A stretch of 64,000 nucleotides of DNA from Euryarchaeota archaeon UBA62. GTDB taxonomy: Archaea; Thermoplasmatota; Poseidoniia; Poseidoniales; Thalassarchaeaceae. This document shows, piece by piece, positions 8,455 to 17,529 of the stretch. Each line of letters opens with the position of its first letter. Within the stretch, counting starts at the first letter, position 1. The position numbers and the translations under genes are program-made. The DNA lies in NCBI GenBank assembly GCA_002502095.1, contig DAPJ01000021.1, positions 1-64,000 of the forward strand, in the 5' to 3' direction. The notes beneath the pieces were generated by a model, which did no database searches, had not been told where the DNA came from, and was given only the letters and a program-made list of their open reading frames with translations.

Positions 8455-10035
8455 TCAGTTACCGCCTCCCCACCGTCTGATGGCCTGCATCAGCTCTCGG
8501 AGCTCTTTTGGGGAGTATTTCCTTTCCTTTGAGTAGGCCAACTCAACTAGCCTAGGATTTCCGATCATGGACTGAATCTCGGCTGGGGGCTTCAATGCCA
8601 TCTGATCCCTTGTTAGATCATGATGTACTCTAATTTTGGTGAATAGGGCTTGCTGAACTCTTTTTCTGTAGTCTCCTGGATCTAGCTTGTTCGGCCTCTC
8701 AGAGAACCTAGTAAGATCAAAAACATGCCTCCAGTTTTCCTTCTCTGGCACTATCATCATTGCAACAAGCAAAAGTAAGCCCACGTTTAGTACTACTAAC
8801 CACTTGAGGAATGTGTTTGAGGTCAGCAATACAACCGTGCTCATAGCTTCAACGAATGGTGCTGAAACCACTCCGGTGACATGCCTGCTCTCATCGAAAA
8901 CCACTTGGAAGTTAGACGGGTAATCCTTGACTTCTCCCGCTAAACCTAGATTATCGAACTCCATCATCGAGTGGATCAGTAGTCGGAAGTAATCCCCATT
9001 GCCGTTCCACTGGGATCCGTCAGTATCCTCGAAGGCATCATTCCAACAGCTTTGGTAAGCCCCCACTACCTCGCAAACCCTTGGTATCCCCTCTCCTTGT
9101 GCTACTTCATCAGTCCACAGCATATTTGAGAAAGCCTCAGGGTCCGAAACAAAAACGATGCTACCAGTAACCTCCACTTCACCAATATCTCCTCCAACAA
9201 TGGCTTGGCCTCCTCTGACCTTATCGTAGACTTCTATCCCTGGGTAGTCAGCTCTAATCATCAAAGCAAGATCGCCGGGTGCAGGATTTCTGAAATCACT
9301 AGAATCTCCATTTCCGATTAGATCGATGAAAGCAGAGGGTGATGCCTTAGAGATAACAGTGACATCTCTATGGCCAGGTTCTTCTCGGTCGCGCTCCGTC
9401 TGTTCAAACTTCATCCCGGTTGGCTTTCTGAACATAACAGGAAGGGCGCAGTCATCATCGAATTGATTTATTTCGAAAGACCCGCAACCATCATTTCCAA
9501 ACTCAGTAGCTTCTTCTTCCATCGTTCCAATGCCCCAAACATTTTCCCATGAGTATTGGTTTGTTCCATCGTCATTTTCAGTGATGTAGTATTGATTCTC
9601 ATCCAGCAATGGGGAGTCAAAGTAAGTAACTCCAAACTTCGAAGCCAGACGATTGGCATTAGTTCCATCAGACGCAACTATGACCTTCCCTCCCGATTCA
9701 GTTACGAAATCATAAATGGATTCAGCCTCAGTCTCATCAATTGGTTTTTCTGGAGCTATCACCAATAGCATCGTTCTGTGCGGGTATTTCCAGTCGTTGA
9801 CTAGCATGGGAGTTGACATCGTGTTCGCGATCGAATAGCCATCTCCTTCCATGCTATCTCGCATATCCTTGAGCTGAGCCAATCCATCATAGTCCCCCTC
9901 ACTGGAGTAAGCCGAGTAATGTGTTGCTTTGCCGACTACGAAAATCATTGGCAGAATCAGTAGTAATGCGGTTGTTATTCCTAATGACCAAGAGACGTAT
10001 GTGCCAAATTCGCGGCCACCGTCGCTACCCTCCAC
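8455..10035 (-). CDS. DUF4350-like membrane protein of the MoxR/DUF58 module
   Basis: One membrane segment near residues 15-35 is followed by a large extracytoplasmic domain with a DUF4350-like opening (PHRTMLLVIAPEKPI, then an IYDFVTESGGKVIVASDG segment). A second membrane segment lies near residue 410 (WLVVLNVGLLLLVAMMIVP), and a basic cytoplasmic tail of about 90 residues follows. DUF4350 proteins recur beside MoxR and DUF58 in archaea and actinobacteria; their biochemical role is not established. No ATG is available at the 5' end: GTG 10035 is used and TTG 10044 is the alternative. It heads the module after a 150-base gap. Confidence 0.75.
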   Translation of the reverse strand: MEGSDGGREFGTYVSWSLGITTALLLILPMIFVVGKATHYSAYSSEGDYDGLAQLKDMRDSMEGDGYSIANTMSTPMLVNDWKYPHRTMLLVIAPEKPIDETEAESIYDFVTESGGKVIVASDGTNANRLASKFGVTYFDSPLLDENQYYITENDDGTNQYSWENVWGIGTMEEEATEFGNDGCGSFEINQFDDDCALPVMFRKPTGMKFEQTERDREEPGHRDVTVISKASPSAFIDLIGNGDSSDFRNPAPGDLALMIRADYPGIEVYDKVRGGQAIVGGDIGEVEVTGSIVFVSDPEAFSNMLWTDEVAQGEGIPRVCEVVGAYQSCWNDAFEDTDGSQWNGNGDYFRLLIHSMMEFDNLGLAGEVKDYPSNFQVVFDESRHVTGVVSAPFVEAMSTVVLLTSNTFLKWLVVLNVGLLLLVAMMIVPEKENWRHVFDLTRFSERPNKLDPGDYRKRVQQALFTKIRVHHDLTRDQMALKPPAEIQSMIGNPRLVELAYSKERKYSPKELRELMQAIRRWGGGN

Positions 10036-10066
10036 TAATACCAACTTCCTAACCTAGGTTCAATCT

Positions 10067-10081
10067 AGCACCTACGGTGCT
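10067..10081. repeat. Small perfect inverted repeat upstream of the DUF4350 gene
   Basis: AGCACC-TAC-GGTGCT forms a 6-bp stem with a 3-base loop, about 23-32 bases upstream of the candidate start codons on the minus strand. It could be a 5' leader hairpin or an operator. The surrounding gap 10045-10192 otherwise shows only an AT-rich patch near 10096-10125. Confidence 0.3.
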
Positions 10082-10192
10082 GTGCGGAGTGTGATTGTGC
10101 AATTATATGTTCGGGTATGTTTTTACCAGCCATCATCCCAATTTAGGTCAAGTGACCCGATTAGTATCACTGGATATCCTAGTATCCGGTCA

Positions 10193-11128
10193 CTACCTCT
10201 TCTTATTCATTGAGGCCAATAAAATTACAGATACAATAGGCAATATTCCGACAAAAGACAGGTTTGAACTTACTACCTCCTCAATAACATTATCATTGTT
10301 GTCTGGACTTTCTGGATCCTCTTGATTTGTCGGTGGAGGCTCTACAGAAACTCTAACATTCGATTCTGACATCTCAGAACCTCCTGAGTTTGTCGCACCA
10401 TTGGAAGATATTGTTACCTCGACATCGCAGTTCCTCTGTGGATGACTCTGGGATGCTGTAACAGTCAGGCTACCTTGAATTTGCCCACCGATGGGTATGT
10501 CTTTAGTTGTCAGCGAGTCAAGACCATTATCCGTTGTTAGTAATGGACAGTTATCAGATACCTCCACGGAACCGACCCTGTCTGCCACGTTACCAAGATT
10601 CTTGACTTCAAGAGTCAGAGTCATATCTGAACCAGAGTTCATCGGCCCTACTGGTTCAGATAATGTCGCCTTCAATGAGTGAATTGTGGGGATCTGTAGT
10701 TGCCCTAACCCTTCTCTCGAATCGGGAATAAGCTGAGGAACAGAACCTCTGGCTACCAAAGTCCCAGTGATGCTAAACTCCTCAGTCACTTCAGCCGAAA
10801 AGTCACCCACTTCAATATTCATTATCGTCAGTGAGAATGATTTGTTATTTCCTGCCCCGATGGTTTCTGATTCTGGTCCATCAAACTCTCCCTCAAATGG
10901 AACTTCGTACGTGAAATCAATTGTGATTGGTAACAGCTCATCATTAGAGACAAAGAAACTAACGATCACACTGCCCCCGTTGTTGAGCTTAAATGGCTCA
11001 TCCTCATCTTCCTGAGGATAGTCAATTCCTAAATCCCATCCAGGAGGACTGGGTTGCTGAGACACGCTCAAAGGCGCCATTAGGCACACCAATAATATGC
11101 TCGAAAGAAAAATATCTCCAGTTCTCAA
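10193..11128 (-). CDS. Secreted, membrane-anchored protein with repeat-like beta domains
   Basis: An N-terminal signal segment (IFLSSILLVCLMAPLSVS) is followed by two beta-rich stretches. Phrases such as NNGGSVIVSFFVSNDELLP and LEVKNLGNVADRVGSV resemble CARDB/NEW3-type adhesion domains. The protein ends in a hydrophobic anchor near residues 290-307 and a short KKR tail. No enzymatic motif is visible. Using TTG 11128 gives a four-base TTGA overlap with the end of the FAD subunit gene. ATG 11155 would give a 31-base overlap. The overlap ties it to the oxidoreductase transcript; it may instead belong functionally with the following DUF4350 module. Confidence 0.65.
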   Translation of the reverse strand: MRTGDIFLSSILLVCLMAPLSVSQQPSPPGWDLGIDYPQEDEDEPFKLNNGGSVIVSFFVSNDELLPITIDFTYEVPFEGEFDGPESETIGAGNNKSFSLTIMNIEVGDFSAEVTEEFSITGTLVARGSVPQLIPDSREGLGQLQIPTIHSLKATLSEPVGPMNSGSDMTLTLEVKNLGNVADRVGSVEVSDNCPLLTTDNGLDSLTTKDIPIGGQIQGSLTVTASQSHPQRNCDVEVTISSNGATNSGGSEMSESNVRVSVEPPPTNQEDPESPDNNDNVIEEVVSSNLSFVGILPIVSVILLASMNKKR

Positions 11129-12111
11129 GACTGATCCTCCAGAATGCCCTTGCAAGCCCTCCTAGTTAGAACTTTGACCATCTTCCTTCGATATGAGGGC
11201 GGAAACCAAGTGTTTAGCACGGGCTTCACAGATTTTCTTATTGATTCAGAAAGTGATGATACACTCTCCTTTCCGTTCCAATTCTCCAATGCTCTCGATG
11301 CCTCTTCAATATGTAAAGAAGGTACAGATTCCAAGCCAGTAGTTGCTACACGTAATTCACTAGGTCCATTAGGCCCCATCTTCCATGTTACGGCTACGCC
11401 GGCCTCGGGAAAATCCCAGCTTTCTCTTTGACGTAATTTCTGATAGTCACCCTTCCATTCAGAATGATCATCAGGCAGTGTGACATGAGTGACTATTTCT
11501 CCAATTTCCAGTACATTCTTGGTCATCCCATCTAACTTGAAGAACTCATTAATCGGCATAGATCTGGATCCTCTTGGAGAAGAGAGGTGGATAACTGCCC
11601 CCAAGCACATTAGAACAGGAGCCATATCTGCTTGGTAAGTAGCCACACAGAGCTCATTCTGATTGGGGATTACTCTACAATCTGCACCTGTTCCACAGTC
11701 ACATTTGTGGCACCAATCTATCGATTCCCTCCACTGCTCAGTTTGATTATACCAGAAGCATCTTGTATCCAAACAAATATTCCCTCCAAGTGTTGCAGAT
11801 CTTCTGACCATTATGCTCGCAACCTTGCTGGCCGCCTCGCTGATTAGAGGGTGAACAGAACTCGACTCGACCAATTCTTGAAGAGTAACCATCGCCCCAA
11901 TTTTGTTTGTTCCAAGCTCATGGAGTTCCTCGATACCCGATAGAGATATGACATTCTTTTTTGTATTGAGGTGCCATTTGTAATTGGGTATCAAGTCTGT
12001 ACCTCCTGATATCCAATCGAATTCTTCACCAGACGATTCCAATTCAGACGCCTTCGTCAAGGCGTCTTCCAGGGTTGATGGATTATGCAGGTTGAATGGG
12101 GGCATCCTCAT
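11125..12111 (-). CDS. Molybdenum hydroxylase FAD-binding subunit with extra cysteine cluster (4-hydroxybenzoyl-CoA reductase beta-like)
   Basis: The 328-residue protein is the medium, FAD-binding subunit of the xanthine dehydrogenase superfamily. Motifs include ISGGTDLIPNYK, the FAD-contact region and TLGGNICLDTRC. Between residues 113 and 155 it has seven cysteines (113, 118, 134, 137, 139, 145, 155). The spacing 118/134/145/155 closely follows the loop that binds an additional [4Fe-4S] cluster in HcrB of 4-hydroxybenzoyl-CoA reductase, and the flanking CFWYNQ...WR phrase also matches. Ordinary xanthine dehydrogenases lack this loop. It overlaps the large subunit by ATGA. The substrate is unproven. 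Confidence 0.88.
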   Translation of the reverse strand: MRMPPFNLHNPSTLEDALTKASELESSGEEFDWISGGTDLIPNYKWHLNTKKNVISLSGIEELHELGTNKIGAMVTLQELVESSSVHPLISEAASKVASIMVRRSATLGGNICLDTRCFWYNQTEQWRESIDWCHKCDCGTGADCRVIPNQNELCVATYQADMAPVLMCLGAVIHLSSPRGSRSMPINEFFKLDGMTKNVLEIGEIVTHVTLPDDHSEWKGDYQKLRQRESWDFPEAGVAVTWKMGPNGPSELRVATTGLESVPSLHIEEASRALENWNGKESVSSLSESIRKSVKPVLNTWFPPSYRRKMVKVLTRRACKGILEDQS

Positions 12112-14930
12112 TTTTGACCCTCCCTGTGACGTCTCTCAACATGCTTCCAGGCACTGCCTGCAAGACCGGGATTATCCAAGTAACCTTCCGGAGGAATGAC
12201 AACAGCCGCCCATCTAGAGTCTTGCTCATCTCCTGGCACTTCTGGATCGAGACCGAATAGTGCCCCATTATGATAGGGAGGTGGATCGTTATCGTAACGC
12301 CTCTCAATATCTCTCTCTGAATGCAAGTTTGCCCGCTCTTCAAGAACATCTTGCAGTGGCGAGTAATCAAGTGTAGGCGGACTAAGATCTAGGGGATCAT
12401 CAATTCCTTCTTTCCTACATTTCTTCTCGATCTCCTTGTAAAGCCTATCTGGGGTAATGGGCAACTCGTCAACCCTGACTCCAATAGCGTCGTAAACGGC
12501 ATTGACAACCGCTGGCAAAATAGGGAGAAGTGGCCCTTCTCCAGCTTCTTTGGCTCCGAAGGGACCCTCTGGGTCATTAGACTCAACAATTATTGGAGTC
12601 ACAAGAGGCATCTCATGAACAGTCGGTATTTTGTAATCTAGTAAATCAGGATTAATCAAATGACCAGTTCTACCGTACTTCATCTCCTCGCTGAGGACTT
12701 GCCCCATCCCCATATGGCAGGAACCTATGATCTGCCCCTCAACTGCAAGCGGATTAAGTGCCTTACCACAGTCATGAGCGGCCCATACCCTCTCAACTTT
12801 AGTCTGCCCAGTCTCTATGTCGACATCGACTTCAGCGACATATGCCGAGAACGAGTAGGCAGGTGCAAGTCCTGCAGCGGCTCCCTTGTGAGCTCTTCCC
12901 ATAGGTGGAGTTCTGTAGGAACCAGATGAAACTAAAGCCCCCCTATCTTCCTGGGCCTTGTGTAAAGCTTCCAGATATGAAACACCAACTGCCGGATCAG
13001 TTTTATTGAAAATCCTACGATCGCCTATTACCAAAGACTCCGTAGAAGCCCCAGTTATCTCACTGGTCGCCTTAAGCAAATCATCCCTGATTTCCATCGC
13101 GGCAGATATTGCGGCATTAGCATTCATGAAAGTCACTCTTGAGGAATATGACCCCAGGTCAACAGGGGAAGTATCACTCTCTCTACTTCTTACTCTAATC
13201 ATGTCCAGGGGCAATCCTAGGACCTCAGCAACTGACTGGGCGACAACAGTGTCTGATCCTTGCCCTATGTCTGCAGCCCCAGTATGAACTGTTACTCCTC
13301 CATCCATATCGATCTTGAGGTGCACAGTAGCATGCGGGAATTTGTTAGGGTCCCAGTGTATTGGTAACCCGCTTCCTGAAATGAAGAACCCACATCCTAT
13401 CCCTATTCCCTTTCCAAGTGGCATCTTCCTGAATTTCTCCTTCCAACCGGACTCTTGCTTCACTCTCTCTAAACACTCTCTCATGCCTATGCTGGTTACT
13501 CTGAAACCTGTAATCGTGGCACTGTGTGGGGGAAGTAGATTGGCCAATCTGAAATCTATAGGGTCCACTCCCAGACTTTCGGATAAATCGTCTATCCCGG
13601 TCTCAACAGCACATCTTGAATTCACAGCGCCATGTCCCCTCATAGCCCCACTGGCTGGTTTATTCGTCCATACTCTCGCTCCAGTGTAGTGAAACGCTCC
13701 AATTTCATAAGGTGCCGTATGAAGAACTCCGTTGTAGTAGGTAGTTACATGTCCAAAGGAGGCAAACGCTCCACCATCAATCAATGCATCAGTCTCTATA
13801 CCGCACAGTCTGCCGTTAGAATCCGCATGGAGAGACATGGAAATTTTTGATGGATGACGTCCTCTATTGACCCAGAAAACCTCCTCCCTGTCAAAGTTAA
13901 TTCTTACCGGCCTACCTGTCTTACGAGCTAATATTGCAGCACACATCTCATGAGGAAATGGATCAGACTTCCCTCCAAATCCTCCTCCTACAAATGTCCT
14001 ATATACGTTAATCTGATGCATCGGGACCTCTAGAACATCTGCAAGGGCCCTATGCAGGTAATGAGGGACTTGTTGTGGAGTGTAAAGGGTTAATCTTCCC
14101 GAGGGGTCCCAGTGTGCAACCACTGCATGGGGTTCTGTAAAACCATGATTCACTCCGGTGAAAGTCCAGTTTGACTCATGGCTAGCTATGGAATTCTGCT
14201 TCATCTCTGAAACATTTCCAAATTGTTGGAAAACCCTCTTCTGAACATTCGACTCCCCGATATGATACTTTCCTCGATCATGGATTGGATTTTCAGAGTC
14301 CTCTAGTCCCATTTTGATATCATGTATTGAGTCCAAAATTTCATACTCAACCTCGATCAATCTGCACGCCTCTCTAGCTGTGGGTTCATCGACTGCAGCC
14401 ACACAAGCAACTAAATCGCCTACGTGACGAACCTTTTCAACGGCCATAGCATGCTCGTCTTTGGTCACTGGAAGTACACCGAACTTTCCCGGAGCGTCAT
14501 CTCCAGTCGCTATTCCAAGAACGCCAGGTAGCTCCATTGCCTTACTTACATCTATGGACAGGACTCTGGCATAGTGATGCGGACTTCGAAGAATCCTACC
14601 TATAATCTCACCCGGGAGTCTGATATCATCTCCATATTTCGCCTGACCCGTGACCTTCCAGTTACTATCTACCAGAGATGTCCGCTTCCCAATTATCTGA
14701 CCACTAACCAGGCCATCGTGTCGGTGTGAGCCCCATGGTTGGGCGAGATCGCCTCCCTCAGACTCTGGTATCATTGACTGATCAGTTGGTTCAGAAAAGC
14801 GATTCTTGCCTCCTGATCCGGGTTTTGAAAAAGGTAATTTTCCAGGCTGTTGCCTATATCCGACCATCTCATTTGACTCTGATTGATCAGAATCTCCCTC
14901 CGCTTCGGACGAACTATCGCTAGTTGACAT
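12108..14930 (-). CDS. Molybdenum hydroxylase large (molybdopterin-binding) subunit, extended at both ends
   Basis: This is the catalytic subunit of the xanthine dehydrogenase/aldehyde oxidase superfamily. Visible features are GQAKYGDDIRLPG and the N-terminal aldehyde-oxidase hammerhead domain, GGGFGGKSDPFPHE, RGHGAVNSR, the Moco-binding DIGQGSDTVVAQ, and GAKEAGEGP containing the catalytic glutamate. At 940 residues it is roughly 170 longer than a typical homologue. A Ser/Asp/Glu-rich tail of about 70 residues precedes the core, and about 90 charged residues follow it. ATG 14930 is used because it falls just after the small-subunit stop. An upstream in-frame ATG at 14966 would overlap that gene. 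The genes run small, large, medium subunit. Confidence 0.92.
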   Translation of the reverse strand: MSTSDSSSEAEGDSDQSESNEMVGYRQQPGKLPFSKPGSGGKNRFSEPTDQSMIPESEGGDLAQPWGSHRHDGLVSGQIIGKRTSLVDSNWKVTGQAKYGDDIRLPGEIIGRILRSPHHYARVLSIDVSKAMELPGVLGIATGDDAPGKFGVLPVTKDEHAMAVEKVRHVGDLVACVAAVDEPTAREACRLIEVEYEILDSIHDIKMGLEDSENPIHDRGKYHIGESNVQKRVFQQFGNVSEMKQNSIASHESNWTFTGVNHGFTEPHAVVAHWDPSGRLTLYTPQQVPHYLHRALADVLEVPMHQINVYRTFVGGGFGGKSDPFPHEMCAAILARKTGRPVRINFDREEVFWVNRGRHPSKISMSLHADSNGRLCGIETDALIDGGAFASFGHVTTYYNGVLHTAPYEIGAFHYTGARVWTNKPASGAMRGHGAVNSRCAVETGIDDLSESLGVDPIDFRLANLLPPHSATITGFRVTSIGMRECLERVKQESGWKEKFRKMPLGKGIGIGCGFFISGSGLPIHWDPNKFPHATVHLKIDMDGGVTVHTGAADIGQGSDTVVAQSVAEVLGLPLDMIRVRSRESDTSPVDLGSYSSRVTFMNANAAISAAMEIRDDLLKATSEITGASTESLVIGDRRIFNKTDPAVGVSYLEALHKAQEDRGALVSSGSYRTPPMGRAHKGAAAGLAPAYSFSAYVAEVDVDIETGQTKVERVWAAHDCGKALNPLAVEGQIIGSCHMGMGQVLSEEMKYGRTGHLINPDLLDYKIPTVHEMPLVTPIIVESNDPEGPFGAKEAGEGPLLPILPAVVNAVYDAIGVRVDELPITPDRLYKEIEKKCRKEGIDDPLDLSPPTLDYSPLQDVLEERANLHSERDIERRYDNDPPPYHNGALFGLDPEVPGDEQDSRWAAVVIPPEGYLDNPGLAGSAWKHVERRHREGQK

Positions 14931-14934
14931 CTCA

Positions 14935-15537
14935 CTACTCTCCTGAAAATCCTGGATGAGGGTCACTCTTTGGTGAAGTCGAGTCTTCTACTGAGCTTCC
15001 AGATACTAGTATTTCTGAAGCCTTGGCAATCGCATCGACAATTTGTTGATAACCTGTGCATCTACACAAATTCCCTTCAATTGCTGTTTTTATCTCTTCA
15101 GTGGTAGGAGACGGATTCTCTTCTAAGAGTGCCGCTGAGACTACAAGAAAACCCGGTGTGCAAAAACCACACTGACTCCCTCCGCAATCCGCAAATGTCT
15201 GTTGGATTGGATGTAGGTAGTGGCCAGAAGATAAACCCTCAACAGTAGTAATCTCGCATCCCTTAGCCTCTTGGGCTAGTACTAGGCAAGACAGTTTCGG
15301 AGTTCCATCGATAATTACGCTACAACAACCGCACGTTCCCATATCACACCCTCTTTTTGTGCCCAAGCTACCTCCTTTGTCTCGTAGAATATCTAGAAGA
15401 ACAGCATTACTATCGATTGGAAAACTGACCATTCTACCGTTTACTCGGGCCTCCCAGTTGATCTTGTCTGGCCCGGGCACCATGGGTAGGCTGTACTGCA
15501 CCATTATACTGACCGGAGCAGTCAGCAACTTGAGCAT
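14935..15537 (-). CDS. Molybdenum hydroxylase [2Fe-2S] subunit
   Basis: The 200-residue small subunit carries both expected iron-sulfur sites. The plant-ferredoxin-type site uses C64, C69, C72 and C84. The C-terminal site uses C123, C126, C158 and C160 (QCGFC and LCRC). It passes electrons from the molybdenum centre toward FAD. The ATG at 15537 lies 21 bases after the regulator gene; ATG 15504 is an alternative that removes eleven residues. The protein is of the CoxS/HcrC/XdhC-small type; subfamily cannot be fixed from this subunit alone. Confidence 0.92.
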   Translation of the reverse strand: MLKLLTAPVSIMVQYSLPMVPGPDKINWEARVNGRMVSFPIDSNAVLLDILRDKGGSLGTKRGCDMGTCGCCSVIIDGTPKLSCLVLAQEAKGCEITTVEGLSSGHYLHPIQQTFADCGGSQCGFCTPGFLVVSAALLEENPSPTTEEIKTAIEGNLCRCTGYQQIVDAIAKASEILVSGSSVEDSTSPKSDPHPGFSGE

Positions 15538-15558
15538 TGTGTTTTGACCCCCTTGGGG

Positions 15559-16206
15559 TCAATCGAGATCCTCAGCTACTTTTTTCATGATTTCATACTC
15601 TGCTCTTTTCATGTGTTCGCCGAGAGTGCTTCTAGCCATTCCCAGTCCTTCAGCTATATCTTTCAATTTGATTTTTGAATCAGGATCGAAATAGCCCCTT
15701 CCAATGGCATAGGAAATCACCTCTTTCTGCTTTTCAGTTAGTCCATCAGTCCAACCATTTCTTTCTGAGTCTCTAATTGAGTTTACACTTATCTTATCAG
15801 GAGGAAGGACTACTCTGAGTATTGAAACAAATCTTCTGACCGAATCAGATAGTCCTGACATTCGGATTTCCATTCCTCTGACAGAATCAATTCCGTATGG
15901 GGGATAAACTTGGATATTCGAAAGCTCTATGGCGGACTTGGCGAAAGAATGAGTACACAATAAGCTCACAACCACGGAATCATGCTCCTCCTCCAGAACC
16001 TCGACAACCTGAAGCCAACTGATTTCTGAAATATCTTCTAATGTTTTGTCCTCCTTCAATCTTATTTCTGCTAGTTGGAGAACTCCATCACTTGTGACAG
16101 AAAGATGACTGAGGACCTCAATACTCTCAACAATTTTGAGGATGTTCGAGATTTCCTTAGAACCTTGGAGAGAGGAGAGATTCCATCTCAGAGTAACTCT
16201 TCTCAC
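15559..16206 (-). CDS. HTH_10 (bat-type) transcriptional regulator
   Basis: The C-terminal 60 residues show the bacterio-opsin-activator HTH_10 pattern: LTEKQKEVISYAIGRGYFD, then a helix-turn-helix KLKDIAEGLGMARSTLGEHMKRAE. This archaeal family often controls metabolic genes. The first 150 residues form an unassigned, probably ligand- or protein-sensing domain without cysteines suited to metal sensing. Lying directly upstream of the molybdenum hydroxylase genes on the same strand, it probably controls that operon (inference). The start codon is GTG 16206, and a TATA-like CAATAAAG sits roughly 20-30 bases upstream. Confidence 0.85.
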   Translation of the reverse strand: MRRVTLRWNLSSLQGSKEISNILKIVESIEVLSHLSVTSDGVLQLAEIRLKEDKTLEDISEISWLQVVEVLEEEHDSVVVSLLCTHSFAKSAIELSNIQVYPPYGIDSVRGMEIRMSGLSDSVRRFVSILRVVLPPDKISVNSIRDSERNGWTDGLTEKQKEVISYAIGRGYFDPDSKIKLKDIAEGLGMARSTLGEHMKRAEYEIMKKVAEDLD

Positions 16207-16272
16207 AGGCTAACTTGAAGAAGTCCTTTATTGAAACCATCGGTATCGGGCATTGTTCCATTTTTGTATTTT

Positions 16273-17490
16273 CTATGTCCAGTAGGCCTCTCTGATGGCT
16301 TGATTAGCCTCCATGCACATTACAACATCAGAAGGTCTCTGAGACATCTCCGTATCTCCTCTCAGATGATCGATGATGGGCTGAACATTACTCTCGTTCA
16401 CCACGCCCCAGCCTACTTGTGAGCAGGGCGCCACAGGAGATATTGGCATAGTTCCGGACAATGGGTCCCATGTAGAAGATGAGGGATACCAGGCAGACAA
16501 GTTAAGAGCATCACGTAGATGGTCATTTGAGATGTTCATACCATCTCCCTGGATCATAAATCCTGATCTCAGAACCGGGTCAGCTCCAGAGGAAAAGTCG
16601 TTGTAGTCGAATCTTAGAGTCAGTATTATCTTCGATAGAAGCCCCGCCGTTCTAGGCGTAGCGAATGAGGTCCCTGAGGTTTCATGGTACCCGTCAATGT
16701 CGTCATGATTGGGAAGAATTTGGGTCCAATCAGCAGCAATATCGGGATATGAACCACTCATTGTTTCTTTTTGATCGTCTCCTTCCTCGGCGTATCCAGA
16801 AACGCCAATGCTCCATGGAGGCCCAGCAGTCGAGTCCTGAACTGCGGGAGAGGGGGAGTTATCAGCCGCTCCAGCATGAATTTTCTTGTTCTGAACAACC
16901 GCTACCTTGGTAGCATCTTCTATACCGGGAACTGGCACTGATCCGATGGGACCGAAACTGGTAGTGATGATATCGACTAATGGCTGATTGGCAGCCGCCA
17001 GAACGGCAGCATCGCTGAACCCCTCAACGAAGAAAATAACCGCTTCAGGATTAGCATCTAATACCGCTCCCGTGACAGCAGTACCATGCCCATCTTGGGG
17101 ATCATCCAAGATTGGTATATCAGTTCCGTTATCTGGGGATGTGCCAATAATCCTAGTTCCCTTGAACCATACTATATCTGAAGGTGATATCAAATCCCAA
17201 CAGTCCTCTTTGTCAGCTTCATATCTCTCCTGCCAAGATCCCTCTGTTGTGATATCACATATCATTGTCACATTCAAGCCATCGAGTAGCGACTGTGGAT
17301 AACTCTCATTCATAATGAAGTGGTTATGGTAGACATTAATGCCGGTGTCAATAGGGGCTACTACGGTGTATGGCCCGAAAGGCTCATCCACTATTTCTTC
17401 TTCAAAAACAGGCACATCATCTCCGATTATGCAACCACTTAGTAGTGGCATCAGAAATAAGAAAATGGCCCCGGCAGCGGTTACTCGCAC
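16273..17490 (-). CDS. Subtilisin-like (S8) serine protease lipoprotein
   Basis: The 405-residue protein opens with a lipoprotein signal whose LSGC box places the lipid-bearing cysteine at residue 20. It therefore sits on the outer face of the cytoplasmic membrane. The S8 catalytic residues are all visible: D48 in PIDTG, H135 in DGHGTAVTG, oxyanion N211 and S275 in SGTSFATP. There is no obvious propeptide, and a C-terminal part beyond residue 300 is unassigned. GTG 17490 is the start. It sits between xdhC and the HTH_10 regulator, an unexpected place for a protease; a link to the oxidoreductase is only suggested by position. Confidence 0.9.
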   Translation of the reverse strand: MRVTAAGAIFLFLMPLLSGCIIGDDVPVFEEEIVDEPFGPYTVVAPIDTGINVYHNHFIMNESYPQSLLDGLNVTMICDITTEGSWQERYEADKEDCWDLISPSDIVWFKGTRIIGTSPDNGTDIPILDDPQDGHGTAVTGAVLDANPEAVIFFVEGFSDAAVLAAANQPLVDIITTSFGPIGSVPVPGIEDATKVAVVQNKKIHAGAADNSPSPAVQDSTAGPPWSIGVSGYAEEGDDQKETMSGSYPDIAADWTQILPNHDDIDGYHETSGTSFATPRTAGLLSKIILTLRFDYNDFSSGADPVLRSGFMIQGDGMNISNDHLRDALNLSAWYPSSSTWDPLSGTMPISPVAPCSQVGWGVVNESNVQPIIDHLRGDTEMSQRPSDVVMCMEANQAIREAYWT

Positions 17491-17529
17491 ATCATTCGGT
17501 CAGGGAGGACTAATTTCAGTCTTCGTCTA

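Noticed and set aside
10067..10081. Hairpin considered as a transcription terminator for the gene ending at 10193.
   Set aside because: There is no run of T on the minus strand after the stem, and the stem lies over 100 bases past the stop, next to the following gene's start.
12108..14930. Calling the molybdenum enzyme a xanthine dehydrogenase.
   Set aside because: The extra cysteine loop in the FAD subunit argues for the 4-hydroxybenzoyl-CoA reductase-like branch, and no purine catabolism genes are nearby, so the substrate is left open.
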